Origin: Saccharothrix sp. ST-888
Lineage (GTDB): Bacteria > Actinomycetota > Actinomycetes > Streptomycetales > Streptomycetaceae
DNA length: 64,000 nucleotides
Assembly (NCBI RefSeq): GCF_000955975.1
Contig: NZ_JYJF01000006.1
Location: 1 to 64,000, forward strand
Reading direction: 5' to 3'
In this document: piece after piece, positions 43,061 to 52,286 of the stretch
How the letters are laid out: every line of letters starts with the position of its first letter
How positions within the stretch are numbered: position 1 is the stretch's first letter
Program-made: the position numbers and the translations under genes
Notes under the pieces: model-generated
The model's input: the letters and a program-made list of their open reading frames with translations, nothing else
What the model was told of the DNA's origin: nothing
Database searches by the model: none

Positions 43061-44359
43061 TCAGCGGAACAGCGCCGATCCGAACCAGTCGGCCGGGCTC
43101 CCGACACCGGGGAGCGTGAAGAAGTACCCGCCACCCGTCGGTGAGATGTAGTCGACCAGCGGCTCGCCCGCCAGCCGCTGCTGCACGGTCTGGAACTGCC
43201 GTGCCACGTCCTGCTGGTAGCAGCAGAAGATCAGCCCGACGTCCAGGTTGCCGTCGGTGTCCAGGCCGCGGTCGTAGTTGTAGCCGCGGCGCAGGATCCG
43301 CTGGCCCGCCGACTCGGGGGTGCGCGGGTTGGCGAGCCGGATGTGCGCGTTCATCGGGGTCAGCAGGCCCTGGGAGTCGGCCCCGTAGTCGGGGGCGTCG
43401 GACTCCTTGACCCCGTCCAGCGGCGCGCCGGAGTCACGGCGGCGGCCGATCATCCGCTCCTGCTCGTGCAGCGAGACCCGGTCCCAGAACTCGACCAGCA
43501 TCCGGATGATCCGCACCACCTGGTAGGAGCCGCCCTCCACCCAGGCCGGCTCGCCGTCGGCGCCGCCGTGGGTCCAGAGCACCGAATCGGCCACCGCCTG
43601 GTTTCCGACGTCGGGATTGGCGATGCCGTCCTTGAAGCCCAGCTGGTTGCGCGGGGTGCCGGACGGACGCGGGGCGGCGTGGAAGCCGTCGGCCTTCCAA
43701 CTCGGCTGCATACCGCCGCGGGTGTGCCTGGTGATGTCGCGCAGCGCGTGCATCGCGGTGTCGCGCGAGTCCGCGCAGATCTGCAGCGACAGGTCGCCGT
43801 GCAGCTCCTTGGAGTTGACCAGGTCGTCGTCCGGGAACACCGGCATCTGCACCAGCCGGGCCGGTTTGCGGGCGGCGAGCCCGTAGCGGTCGCCGAAGAG
43901 CGAGGCGCCCACGCTCACCGTGACCGTCAGCCCGTCGGCGGGCAGCACGGGCCCGAGCGTCGCACTGTCGGTGGGCGGCGAGGCCAGGTCGGTGGCGGGC
44001 ACCGGGCCACCCGCCGTCAGCACCCGGGTCCGCTCGGTCAGGGTCCGGAACAGGTCCTCCAGCGCGGCCCGGTCGGGCGCGATGACATCGAACGCGACGA
44101 AGGACGCGGCGGACTGCTGCGGCGTGGTGATACCCGCCTGGTGCGGGCCGTGGAAGGGGATACGCCGCCCCGACGGCCCCGGGCCGGGCTCGGCGGCGGC
44201 CGCGAACGCCCCGGCCAGCGCGCCCGCGCCGACGGCGGCACCCACCGTGGCACCGCGCAGGAAGGCACGCCGGCGCAGCGGCTGCGCCGGCGCGGGCGGG
44301 ACCGCCGGTGCGGGTGGGAGCAACGGGGCAGGCGGGACCGGCGGCTCGGGCGTCGTCAT
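43061..44359 (-). CDS. efeB: Dyp-type peroxidase EfeB
   Basis: A 432-residue exported haem peroxidase. A proline-rich start and a Tat signal (LRRRAFLRGATVGAAVGAGALAG) precede the ferredoxin-like Dyp fold. Key elements are the distal GFKDGIANP (GxxDG motif with catalytic Asp) and the VRIIRMLVEFWDR, SHARLANPRT-like (AHIRLANPRTPES) region containing the proximal His. EfeB extracts iron from haem or oxidises Fe2+ for uptake. It overlaps efeO by 4 bases (ATGA). The ferrous permease gene efeU is absent from the window. Confidence 0.92.
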   Translation of the reverse strand: MTTPEPPVPPAPLLPPAPAVPPAPAQPLRRRAFLRGATVGAAVGAGALAGAFAAAAEPGPGPSGRRIPFHGPHQAGITTPQQSAASFVAFDVIAPDRAALEDLFRTLTERTRVLTAGGPVPATDLASPPTDSATLGPVLPADGLTVTVSVGASLFGDRYGLAARKPARLVQMPVFPDDDLVNSKELHGDLSLQICADSRDTAMHALRDITRHTRGGMQPSWKADGFHAAPRPSGTPRNQLGFKDGIANPDVGNQAVADSVLWTHGGADGEPAWVEGGSYQVVRIIRMLVEFWDRVSLHEQERMIGRRRDSGAPLDGVKESDAPDYGADSQGLLTPMNAHIRLANPRTPESAGQRILRRGYNYDRGLDTDGNLDVGLIFCCYQQDVARQFQTVQQRLAGEPLVDYISPTGGGYFFTLPGVGSPADWFGSALFR

Positions 44360-45594
44360 GCGTGGTTCCTCGGGGTGAGCAGGTTGGGCAGGACAGCCAG
44401 CTCCTCCAGGAGCTGACCGAGGTCTCCGTCGAGGCGCCGGCGCTGCGCCGCACCGAGGTTCGAGGATGCCGTCCAGGAGCCGTCCTTGGCCCGGTAGGCG
44501 GTCACCTCGCCGTCGTAGGAGGGGAGTTCCCGGTTCAGCCGGTCGAGCAGACCGGGGTCCCGGGGGCGGATCACGGGAGCGAGGATCTCCAGGACCTTCT
44601 CGGTCCCCTGGATGTTGGCGTCGAGCGTGGCCAGGGTGGTGCCGCTGCCGTAGTCGGCGATGCCGTTGAGCTGGAACTGCAGCGAGTTCTCCAGGATCTC
44701 GTGCACGCGCAGCGAGAGGTCGCCCGGGTCGGTGTCCTCGCTGGGGAAGTCCTGGACCAGACCGTCGATGTCCGTCACCAGCCGCTGGGTGACCGGACGC
44801 AGCCGGTCGGCGCTCCAGCCGTGCCACAGGCCGTACTCCACGGCGAAGAAGCCGGTCCAGTCTGGGGTGTCGACGCCCTGGGGCAGCCCGTTCGCCAGGC
44901 CGTTCAGGGAGGTGTCGAAGTTGCCGAAGGAGTTGTAGGCGGCGCCGAGGCGCTCGTAGTCCAGGTGGGCGGTGAGCCAGTCGGCCTTGGCGGCGGCCAG
45001 GTCTCCGCCGGCCACGTCGGCGTCGAGCGTACGTCCTGCGGTGAGCAGCCCGGGCAGCGCGGCCTTGACGTAGTCGCGGTAGGCCTTGACCGGTGCGCCC
45101 ATCTCCTTGTCCGGCATGGGCTGGTAGCCGGCCACGGCGCCGGACGCGGTCCCGGCCACCGTCACGGGACGGGTGGTGAGCACCGGACCGCTGGAGAAGA
45201 CGCAGCGGACGGCGTACTGACCACCCGTCAGGGTGGTGGCCAGCGGCAGCGTCCGGCCGGGGCCGAGCCAGGGGATCTCCGCGTAGGCCAGGCTCGCGTC
45301 GGGCGAGACCAGGTAGAGCGTGGCGAAGACCTTGGAGTTGTTGGTGACGCTGAAGGAGAGCGGCCCGGCGGGCAGCTTCTCGGGAGGTGTGCCGCAGGTG
45401 GTGGTGTCCACCTGGAGCCGCCCGCCGGGTGGTGCCGGGGCGCTGCCGTCGGCGGGCGCGGAGCCGATCACGGCGGTAACGCCCAGCAGGAGCAGCCCGG
45501 CCACCGCAGGGCGCAGCCGCCGGGTGGCGGCGGCCCGCGGTGGCGGACTGTCCTCCGGATCGGCCGAGGGGGTGGGTGGGATTGGCTCCGGCAT
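44356..45594 (-). CDS. efeO: Iron-uptake lipoprotein-like EfeO (cupredoxin plus M75 domain)
   Basis: A 412-residue exported protein. A hydrophobic N-terminal segment (VAGLLLLGVTAVIGSAPA) is a signal or anchor. An N-terminal cupredoxin domain (SFSVTNNSKVFATLYLV... AVRCVFSSG) is followed by an imelysin/M75 domain with HLDYERLG (HxxxE) and the AVEYGLWHG block. It binds Fe2+/Fe3+ outside the membrane for the EfeU permease. The gene precedes efeB with translational coupling. Normal operons begin with efeU, which is missing here. Confidence 0.9.
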   Translation of the reverse strand: MPEPIPPTPSADPEDSPPPRAAATRRLRPAVAGLLLLGVTAVIGSAPADGSAPAPPGGRLQVDTTTCGTPPEKLPAGPLSFSVTNNSKVFATLYLVSPDASLAYAEIPWLGPGRTLPLATTLTGGQYAVRCVFSSGPVLTTRPVTVAGTASGAVAGYQPMPDKEMGAPVKAYRDYVKAALPGLLTAGRTLDADVAGGDLAAAKADWLTAHLDYERLGAAYNSFGNFDTSLNGLANGLPQGVDTPDWTGFFAVEYGLWHGWSADRLRPVTQRLVTDIDGLVQDFPSEDTDPGDLSLRVHEILENSLQFQLNGIADYGSGTTLATLDANIQGTEKVLEILAPVIRPRDPGLLDRLNRELPSYDGEVTAYRAKDGSWTASSNLGAAQRRRLDGDLGQLLEELAVLPNLLTPRNHA

Positions 45595-45712
45595 GGTGTG
45601 GACTGGTCCTTCGAACGGGCGGGCGCGTCCCGGCCCGGGGCGGCGGCCGACGACGGCCGCCGCCCGTGCACGAGGCCGGGACTCCTGGACGGTGGTGTGG
45701 AGCCGGTCGGTC

Positions 45713-46585
45713 TCAGTTCCAGATGTCGGTGATCGGCGCGGCGGACGCGCTCTGGCCGACCGGGGCCAGGCCGTACATCTGCTCCAGGGTGGCGAGCACG
45801 TTGTAGTGGTTGATGGTCTCGCTGTACTGGCCGGGCTGGACGTGCGCGCCGAAGAACAGGGTGGGGATCTGGTTGCTCTCGGTGTAGTCGTCCTCGTCCC
45901 AGGTGACGACCAGCAGGCTGTTGTTCTGCTGGGCCCAGGTCGCGTAGTCGGCCAGGTTGTTCTGCAGCCAGGAGTCGCCGTCGGCGATGGTGCCGTCGTG
46001 CATGTCGTCGTCGAGGTTCGGGATCACGAACGACACGGTGGGCAGCGTGTTGTAGTCCGTGGGGAACGAGGAGAACGGCAGCGAGTCGGCGGCCGGGACG
46101 TTGCTGAAGTTGACCCACGGCGAGTGCTTGCGCGCGTAGCCGCCCGAGCTGCAGCTGGTGGAGCCGGTCCTCGGCAGGCCCTCCGAGTACCCCTTGAAGG
46201 TGCGGCCGGAGGCCAGCAGTTCGGAACCGAGGTTGGCCTTGTTGCCCTCGTTGACCGGGCAGGCGTCGGAGCTCAGGCCGAAGGTGCTGCCGCCGAACAG
46301 CGCCATGTAGTTCGGCTCGCTGGGGTGGGTGACACCGAACGAGGAGGTCATCAACGCGCCCTGGGACGCCAGGGAGTTGATGTAGGGAGCGTCGGAAGTG
46401 TCGCCGATGACGTCGTCGAAGGAGTGGTTCTCCTCCATCACGACCACGATGTGCGCGGGAGTGGGGACGGTGCCGGCCGTCGCCGCGGCGGTGGCCGAGC
46501 TGTGCGGAGCCAGGGCCAGGGATGCCGCAACCGCAGCCGCCGTGGCGACAGCGGAGAGCCCGGCGAAACGCGACCTCGAACGCAT
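45713..46585 (-). CDS. Secreted phosphoesterase (AcpA/PLC-like acid phosphatase family)
   Basis: A 290-residue exported enzyme of the phosphoesterase family that includes acid phosphatase A and non-haemolytic phospholipase C. The signal peptide ends near ATA. The metal site motifs are VVVMEENHSFDDVIG, FGVTHPSEPNYMALFGG, NLDDDMHDGTIADGDSWL and LLVVTWDEDDYTESNQIP. It is shorter than PlcC-type phospholipases, so it is probably a single-domain phosphatase. It is followed 118 bases downstream by efeO on the same strand; co-regulation under starvation is conceivable. Confidence 0.88.
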   Translation of the reverse strand: MRSRSRFAGLSAVATAAAVAASLALAPHSSATAAATAGTVPTPAHIVVVMEENHSFDDVIGDTSDAPYINSLASQGALMTSSFGVTHPSEPNYMALFGGSTFGLSSDACPVNEGNKANLGSELLASGRTFKGYSEGLPRTGSTSCSSGGYARKHSPWVNFSNVPAADSLPFSSFPTDYNTLPTVSFVIPNLDDDMHDGTIADGDSWLQNNLADYATWAQQNNSLLVVTWDEDDYTESNQIPTLFFGAHVQPGQYSETINHYNVLATLEQMYGLAPVGQSASAAPITDIWN

Positions 46586-46929
46586 GGAGACTCCAGGGGA
46601 GGACGAGCCGGTCGTGGTCGCCGGCTCATACGGGAGGTGGGGGAGCTTGCCGCACGGGCCTCGTGGCGGAGCTGCGGACCGGTGCGGGGGCGGCCGGGCG
46701 ACGTGCGCCCGGCCTCGGTGCCGCGTACAGCATTGGGGTCGCAGGTGCCTTTCAGTTGTCGGTGGACTGGCGAGTCTGTGAACTTAGCAAGGAGACGGCG
46801 GTTCGGGTGCGAGTCGGGTCAGATTTACCGTCATCTGGCAGAAAAAGCAGGAGAATTGACGACTGACCAGGTGTTTTCGATCGCAGCGCCCCGTGCGGAT
46901 CCGGGGGGTGTGGGGGTGGGGCGTCCGGG
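46586..46929. other. Spacer with no gene
   Basis: This 344-base stretch upstream of the phosphoesterase start and downstream of the MBL-fold gene shows no supported frame. The part 46780-46880 is less GC-rich and probably contains the phosphoesterase promoter. Confidence 0.4.
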
Positions 46930-47826
46930 TCAGTGCTGGGTGCCGGATCCGGTGCCGGGCTGCGGGACGAGGCGGAAGGCGTCGCCGCTCCGGCGGACCA
47001 GGCCGCCGGTGGGACGCGGGAAGTGGCTGCCGAGCAGCAGGGTGTCGGTGTCGGCCAGCTGCTCCAGCAGGCGGGCGCGGGTGCGGGCGGCCTGGGCGGG
47101 GTCGATGTCCACGCAACTGCCCACGGCCGGTTCGGCCAGCTGTACCGGGTGGTGCACGCAGTCGCCGGTGATGACGGCGGACCGGCCGCCGCTGCTCAGG
47201 ACGACGGCGACCTGGCCGGGAGTGTGCCCGGGGGTGGGGAGCAGGGTCAGGCCGGGCGCGATCTCGGTGCCCTCGGGGGCGACGTCGACCAGGTCGAGGA
47301 GGCCCTGCTCGTGCACGGGCCGGACGGAGTCGTCCAGCATCTGACGGCGGCTCTCCTCCAGCTCGGCGCCTGCCCAGTAGGCGTGCTCCGTACGGGCGGT
47401 GAGGTAGCGGGCGTTGGTGAAGGTGGGCTGCCAGCTGCCGTCGGCGGCGGGCCGGGTGTTCCAGCCCACGTGGTCGGCGTGCAGGTGGGTGAGGATCACG
47501 AGGTCGACGTCCGACGGCGCGAAACCGGCGGCGGTGAGCCGCTCCAGGTAGGGCGTGTCCAGCTGGTGCCAGGCCGGGTTGGCGCGGGTCTTGCCGTTGC
47601 CGATGCCGGTGTCGACCAGGACCCGCAGCCCGCCGATCTCCAGCGCGAAGCTGTGGACGGCGAGCCTGAGTCCGCCGTCCGGACCCGCGAAGTCCGGCCG
47701 CAGCCAGGGGTGGCGGGCCACCACCTGCGGTGTGGCTTCGGGCAGTAGCCACGGACCGGTGGCGGCGGGCAGGGCGATCTCGTCGATGCGGTGGACGGTG
47801 ATGTCACCGATCTCCCAGCGTGACAC
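46930..47826 (-). CDS. MBL-fold metallo-hydrolase
   Basis: A 298-residue metallo-beta-lactamase-fold hydrolase with the zinc motif THLHADHVGWN (HxHxDH), the later His ligand in PTPGHTPG, the bridging Asp in VITGDCVHH and a final His in GSHFPRP. It looks like the lactonase/AHL-lactonase-like branch without a signal peptide. The GTG at 47826 has GAGGAG six bases upstream and is preferred over an ATG 12 codons earlier. Substrate unknown. Low-GC sequence just upstream (47905-47925) likely contains its promoter. Confidence 0.9.
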   Translation of the reverse strand: MSRWEIGDITVHRIDEIALPAATGPWLLPEATPQVVARHPWLRPDFAGPDGGLRLAVHSFALEIGGLRVLVDTGIGNGKTRANPAWHQLDTPYLERLTAAGFAPSDVDLVILTHLHADHVGWNTRPAADGSWQPTFTNARYLTARTEHAYWAGAELEESRRQMLDDSVRPVHEQGLLDLVDVAPEGTEIAPGLTLLPTPGHTPGQVAVVLSSGGRSAVITGDCVHHPVQLAEPAVGSCVDIDPAQAARTRARLLEQLADTDTLLLGSHFPRPTGGLVRRSGDAFRLVPQPGTGSGTQH

Positions 47827-47922
47827 GGGTGACTCCTCGGAAGGTGGCGGAAGGCTCGGCACGGTGTGCGAAGCCGGTTCCGAGCCAAGCAGACCGGGGC
47901 GTCAAAAGCAAATAATTAGCCT

Positions 47923-48204
47923 TTAGCGTCCCGCTGTCCTGGCGCCCCTCAGCTGCTCAAGGATGTGCGGCAGTCGGTCCGCAGGGAACTCGCGCCGTGC
48001 CCGCATGGCGTGGAACGTGTCGACCGGCAAGTGGAAGTACGGTTCGTCCAGGATCGTGAGCAGCTCCCCGGCGATGCTCGACTTGCCGGAGCTCGATGTG
48101 CCGTTCAGGAAGATGATCAGCCCGCCGGGCCGGTCGTCGTCCGCCGAAGTAGCCACTGTGCGTTCCCCGTTCCCCGTCCCCTCGCCCTGCCGGTACCTGA
48201 TCAT
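47923..48204 (-). pseudogene. N-terminal fragment of a chloramphenicol-phosphotransferase-like protein
   Basis: The frame codes for GLIIFLNGTSSSGKSSIAGE (P-loop) and LLTILDEPYFHLPVDTFHAM, the beginning of the chloramphenicol phosphotransferase-like (CPT) family, then stops after 93 residues. Family members have about 180 residues, and the catalytic Asp and LID region are missing. It is probably a truncated relic. Chloramphenicol resistance should not be inferred. Confidence 0.75.
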
Positions 48205-48460
48205 GATGCCTGCCCGTGGCCCCGAGGTTCACCCCGGGGGCTGCAACAGGGAGGGCGGATTGAGCAGGGGGTCGGGACGCGCCGGAAGCCGGATTCGTGT
48301 ACCCGCGCACGTGGACGGCTGTCCGGACGGCCGAACCGCACGGCAGCAGAGCATGCCTGATCGATCGTCATGTCAACTGTCCGGGTGCGGTGCCGGACCG
48401 GAATACCGGTGCGGCTTCGCGGGTACCCGCCCTGGACCGGCCCGATCGGAGGACTCCCGT

Positions 48461-49330
48461 ATGTGCCGTCTGTTCGGCATGAGCAGCAGCCCCAGGCGCA
48501 CCCGCGCCACCTTCTGGCTGCTGGACGCTCCCGACAGCCTGAGCGACCAGAGCCACCGCGACCCCGACGGGACCGGCCTGGGCTTCTTCGAAGCCGACGG
48601 AACCCCACGGGTGTACAAGAAGCCCATCGCGGCCTACGAGGACCGCGCCTTCGCCGAGGAGGCCAGGCAGGTGGAGTCGGCGACCTTCATCGCCCACATC
48701 CGCTTCGCCTCCACCGGCAGCCTCCGGGGGCGCAACACCCACCCGTTCGTGCAGGACGGACGCCTGTTCGCGCACAACGGCGTCATCGGAGGTCTGGAGC
48801 AGCTGGAGGAGCACCTCGGCGAGGACCGTGCCCTGGTCCAGGGGGACACCGACTCCGAGCGCTTCTTCGCCCTGATCACCCGAGAGACCAGGGCCAACGG
48901 CGGCGACGTCACCGCCGGCATCACGGAGGCGGCCCGCTGGGTCGCCCGGAACCTGCCCCTGTACGCACTCAACCTGATCCTCACCACCCCCGACGAACTG
49001 TGGGCGCTGCGTTACCCCGACACCCATGAGCTCTACGAGCTCCAACGCCACGCCGGCGGCCACCACGGAGACCGGCACCTGGACCACAGCGGCACCGGCG
49101 GCCGGATGCGCGTCCACTCCCGGGACCTCCGGGACGTCGCCACGGTGGTGGTCGCCAGCGAACGCATGGACGAGAACCCCCACTGGCAGCTGATGGTCCC
49201 CGGTGAGCTGCTGCACGTCGGACCGGACCTCCGCCTGACCCGCCGGATCGTCCTGCCGGAGGCGCCGGTGCATCCGCTCAGCCTCAGCGATCTGCGTCCC
49301 GAGGCCGCCGCCTCGCAGAAAGCCGCCTGA
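48461..49330 (+). CDS. Class II glutamine amidotransferase
   Basis: A 289-residue N-terminal-nucleophile amidotransferase. MCRLFGMSSS gives the catalytic Cys2 after Met removal. HIRFASTGSLRGRNTHPF, RLFAHNGVIGGL and DTDSERFFALI are the glutamine-binding blocks. It resembles EgtC/YafJ-like stand-alone amidotransferases and lacks a synthetase domain. The ATG at 48461 follows GGAGGA (48448-48453). It has no ergothioneine genes beside it, so its substrate is open. Confidence 0.88.
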   Translation: MCRLFGMSSSPRRTRATFWLLDAPDSLSDQSHRDPDGTGLGFFEADGTPRVYKKPIAAYEDRAFAEEARQVESATFIAHIRFASTGSLRGRNTHPFVQDGRLFAHNGVIGGLEQLEEHLGEDRALVQGDTDSERFFALITRETRANGGDVTAGITEAARWVARNLPLYALNLILTTPDELWALRYPDTHELYELQRHAGGHHGDRHLDHSGTGGRMRVHSRDLRDVATVVVASERMDENPHWQLMVPGELLHVGPDLRLTRRIVLPEAPVHPLSLSDLRPEAAASQKAA

Positions 49331-49409
49331 CCCGCCCGACCCGCCCGCCGAGGCCGGCACCCCCTGCCCGAGCCGGCCTCGGCGCCTCCCGCTGTCGCCG
49401 CTGCCGCTG

Positions 49410-50675
49410 CTAGCTTCCGCCGGCGCCGGCCTCCGCCGGTGTCCGCTTCGTGCGGCGCCTGCGTCGCCGACGCTCGCCCCGCGCCAGGCTCCGGACCCCC
49501 TCCAGCCACTCGAACCGCTGGCGGTTCGCCACGGAGGCCCGGTCCAGTTCCTCCATGAGGCGTCGCGACCGGTGGTCCAGGTCCAGCTCGTCCAGGATCC
49601 GGTCGATCTCGGCCAGCAGCGAACCGTGCAGCTGCCAGGCGTGGGGGTGCTCCTGGACCTGCCGCAGCAGCATCTGGGCCACCGTGTCGCGGCTGTCCCT
49701 GGCTGCGGACAGCTCGGCGGCCAGCCGGCCCTCCGCCTCCTCGGCGCTGTGGCTCACCTGGGTGGTCACCAGCACGGCGAAACTGACCAGCGCCCCGCCG
49801 ACGTGCACCAGCAGCTCCTCCAGGGCCAGGGCCACCTGCGGCGGGAAGAGGTCCTCGTCCCGGTCGCGGCGCTTGGCCAGGTCGGTGAGCGAACGGGCCA
49901 TCACCCGGACGACGACCACGCAGATCTCCAGGGTGTCCAGACCGGTCCGCAGCACCAGCCTGGGGAGCTGGCCCTCCCGGATCCGCGGGTTCAGGCGCAG
50001 GCTGTCCTCGGCCTGGCGCAGCGCGCCGTCGACGTCGGTGATGGCCTGGTCGAGGCGGCGGGCCTCGTGCAGCCGGGCGGCGGCGCTCTCCACCGTGGTG
50101 GGGCCGCCCAGCTCCTCGGCGATGCGGACCAGCAGGTGGCGGGTCCGGCGGGCGAGGTCCTCGATCGACTCGCCCGCCGTGTCCACCCACACCGGCGGGG
50201 CGAACAGGAAGTTGAAGAGCAGGCCGACTCCGGCCCCGATCAGGGTCTCCAGCACCCTGTCCCACGCCTGGGACGCCAGCCGGGTCACCCCGAGCACCAG
50301 CATCGCGCTGATCGCGACCTCGTTGACGAACTCGTCGACCCGCACGAAGTGCCCGATCGTCAGCGACGCGAGGATGATCAGTCCCAGGCTCCACCAGGAG
50401 AGCCCCATCACCGAGCTGAACCCGATGGCGATCAGCACCCCGACCACGACCGAGTTCACCCGGCGGATGCTCGTGGTCAGGGTGGAGTAGAGGGTGACCT
50501 GGACGACCAGCAGCGCGGTCAGCGGTGCGGTCAGCGGAGCCGGTTCGCTGCTCAGGTGCACCGCGACCGCGTAGGACAGCGTGGCAGCCACGGTCGCGCG
50601 TACCGTCAGGACGACGACGGGCTCCTTGAGGCGGCGTCGGACGGCTTGGGTCGGCGTCTCGCGTGCAGCAGGCAT
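49410..50675 (-). CDS. FUSC-family (aromatic acid exporter-like) membrane protein
   Basis: A 421-residue protein. Residues about 20-165 contain five to six hydrophobic helices (VVLTVRATVAATLSYAVAV...), the FUSC/ArAE core with the RRVNSVVVGVLIAIGFS repeat element. The C-terminal 250 residues are helical and cytoplasmic, ending in a very basic stretch (RGERRRRRRRTKR). The ATG at 50675 sits right behind GGAGG with very short spacing. An in-frame GTG at 50705 lies inside a hairpin and is less likely. It is convergent with the amidotransferase gene and follows the HdeD gene on the same strand. Confidence 0.85.
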   Translation of the reverse strand: MPAARETPTQAVRRRLKEPVVVLTVRATVAATLSYAVAVHLSSEPAPLTAPLTALLVVQVTLYSTLTTSIRRVNSVVVGVLIAIGFSSVMGLSWWSLGLIILASLTIGHFVRVDEFVNEVAISAMLVLGVTRLASQAWDRVLETLIGAGVGLLFNFLFAPPVWVDTAGESIEDLARRTRHLLVRIAEELGGPTTVESAAARLHEARRLDQAITDVDGALRQAEDSLRLNPRIREGQLPRLVLRTGLDTLEICVVVVRVMARSLTDLAKRRDRDEDLFPPQVALALEELLVHVGGALVSFAVLVTTQVSHSAEEAEGRLAAELSAARDSRDTVAQMLLRQVQEHPHAWQLHGSLLAEIDRILDELDLDHRSRRLMEELDRASVANRQRFEWLEGVRSLARGERRRRRRRTKRTPAEAGAGGS

Positions 50676-50694
50676 TTCCTCCTTGTTCCCACTC

Positions 50695-50732
50695 AGGTGC
50701 CGCACTCACCTCTTGCGGTGAGTGCGGCACCT
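50695..50732 (-). terminator. 16-bp perfect hairpin between the HdeD and FUSC genes
   Basis: Arms at 50695-50710 and 50717-50732 (AGGTGCCGCACTCACC and its complement) pair perfectly around the loop TCTTGC. It lies 48 bases after the HdeD stop and 20 bases before the FUSC ATG. It can terminate the HdeD transcript or attenuate entry into the FUSC gene. Confidence 0.75.
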
Positions 50733-50779
50733 GGATGGTCAGCCGGAGGACCGGAGGCCCGGCTGCCTGAAACGCCTCG

Positions 50780-51538
50780 CTACGTCTGCGGATGAGGGTG
50801 CGGCCGGCCCCGTGTGCCGTTGGCGGCCGCCGCACCGGAGCCCAGCTTCCGGATCCGGGAGCGCAGCTGGATCGCATGGACGATCTCGATCAGGCCCAGG
50901 ACGATCAGCCAGATACCGGCCACCAGGGTGAGTGCCGCGATCGACCGGAACGGCGAGACGATCAGCACCACACCGGCTATCGCGGTGATCACCCCGAGGA
51001 ACACCTGCCAGCCACGGGCCGGCAGCGCCGGGCTGGAGATCGCCACCGTGGTCAGCATGACGCCGCGCAGCAGCCAGCCGAAGCCGATCCAGAGCGCGAG
51101 CAGCAGGATCGTCTCGGCGGCCCCTCGGAAGCAGATCAGGCCCAGGAGCAGGAAGAGCGCGCCGCTGACGAAGTGCAGCGCACGCAGGTGGCCGGGCACA
51201 TGGTGACCGAAGGCCGCGGTCAGCTGGAACACGCCGCTGATCAGCAGGTAGATGCCGAAGAGGACACCGACCACGAACAGCGTCGCGCCCGGCCACACCA
51301 GGACGAACACACCGAGTGCCACGGCTGCCACACCCGCTGTCAGCAGCACCTGCCAGGTGGCGTTGGCCAGCGCGCCCAGCGCGCCGCCGTACGGATCGAT
51401 GCCGTGCCCCTCCAAGGGCCCGGTACCCGCCGCCGTCCCGGTGCCCTGTGCGGCACCGGCGCGGGACGGCTCGCCGGCGCCCTGCGGCCGGTTGTCGCGC
51501 GGGTCGGCACCGGACGGGATTTCGGATGAAGAGCTCAT
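50780..51538 (-). CDS. HdeD-family membrane protein
   Basis: A 252-residue protein. A Pro/Gly-rich cytoplasmic N-terminus of about 55 residues is followed by six hydrophobic helices with the HdeD/DUF308 repeat (LVWPGATLFVVGVLFGIYLLISGVFQL; IAGVVLIVSPFRSIAALTLVAGIWLIVLGLIEI). In enterobacteria HdeD is linked to acid resistance; in actinomycetes the role is unknown. The ATG at 51538 is preferred over another ATG three codons earlier on grounds of spacing only. A strong hairpin follows the gene. Confidence 0.88.
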   Translation of the reverse strand: MSSSSEIPSGADPRDNRPQGAGEPSRAGAAQGTGTAAGTGPLEGHGIDPYGGALGALANATWQVLLTAGVAAVALGVFVLVWPGATLFVVGVLFGIYLLISGVFQLTAAFGHHVPGHLRALHFVSGALFLLLGLICFRGAAETILLLALWIGFGWLLRGVMLTTVAISSPALPARGWQVFLGVITAIAGVVLIVSPFRSIAALTLVAGIWLIVLGLIEIVHAIQLRSRIRKLGSGAAAANGTRGRPHPHPQT

Positions 51539-51719
51539 GGCCCGCACCTGCCTATCTCAGTTCCGGGACACTGCTCTCCATCGTCACCCGCTGGGAGCAA
51601 TCCCGCCTGTCCTGCGACGGCGTGAAGCGGGATCGCCGCACGGGGGCCTGTGGGTGCTGCCGCCGGACCGGACGCCGCTCCGGAGCGTCGTGCGGCTGAC
51701 GCGAGGTCAGACGGCGGGC

Positions 51720-52286
51720 TCAGCTCTCCGGGTCGGTCTGGTCGGCCGCGTCGTCCTCGGTGCGACCGGCCCGCCAGTAGCCCATGAAGCAGACCGCGCG
51801 GGCTTCGAAGCCTCGCTCCCGGACCAGGTGGCGGCGCAGTTCCCGGACGGCGGCGGCCCAGCGCGAGCCCGGACCGACGTCGCCGTGCAGGGCGACGTCG
51901 ATGTCGATCTCGTCCGGGTCCCGGCGCTGCGCCCGGACGGTGTAGGTGCGCAGCGTGGGACGTTCGTCGACCGGCATCTGCCGCCACGCCTGGTACCAGG
52001 CGAAGTCGCCTTCGTCGGACGGGAGTTGCGGCTCGTGCTGGCCGGGCAGCGGGAGCAGCGGCTTGATCCGCTGGTCGAGTCCGCCGTTCACGAAACCCGT
52101 CAGATCGTCTCCGGCGAGCGTGATCCTGACGATGTGTGGCGCGACCAGGGAGGTTCTGGCGACTGAAGCGGGAAGAGGCGGAAACGAGCTGGAGCGGCGA
52201 CGGCAGTCAGGACGGGCTCCTTCCACGGGGCTGGGCCGGGCGGTGGTCCGGGCGCGGCGAACGCCGACCTGGACCACATTGGTCAA
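51720..52286 (-). pseudogene. Siderophore-interacting protein with the NAD(P)H domain deleted
   Basis: The frame is open for 188 residues, but family members have about 280. Residues 40-143 are the FAD domain (VARTSLVAPHIVRITLAGDD; LRTYTVRAQR, the flavin-binding R-x-Y-T; DIDVALHGDVGPGSRWA). Directly afterwards comes VRELRRHLVRERGFEARAVCFMGYWRAGR, the extreme C-terminus. An in-frame deletion of about 90 residues has removed the NAD(P)H-binding domain, so reduction of ferric siderophores is unlikely. The first 40 residues also do not fit the family. An iron box sits at the start, so transcription may still be iron-regulated. Confidence 0.8.
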
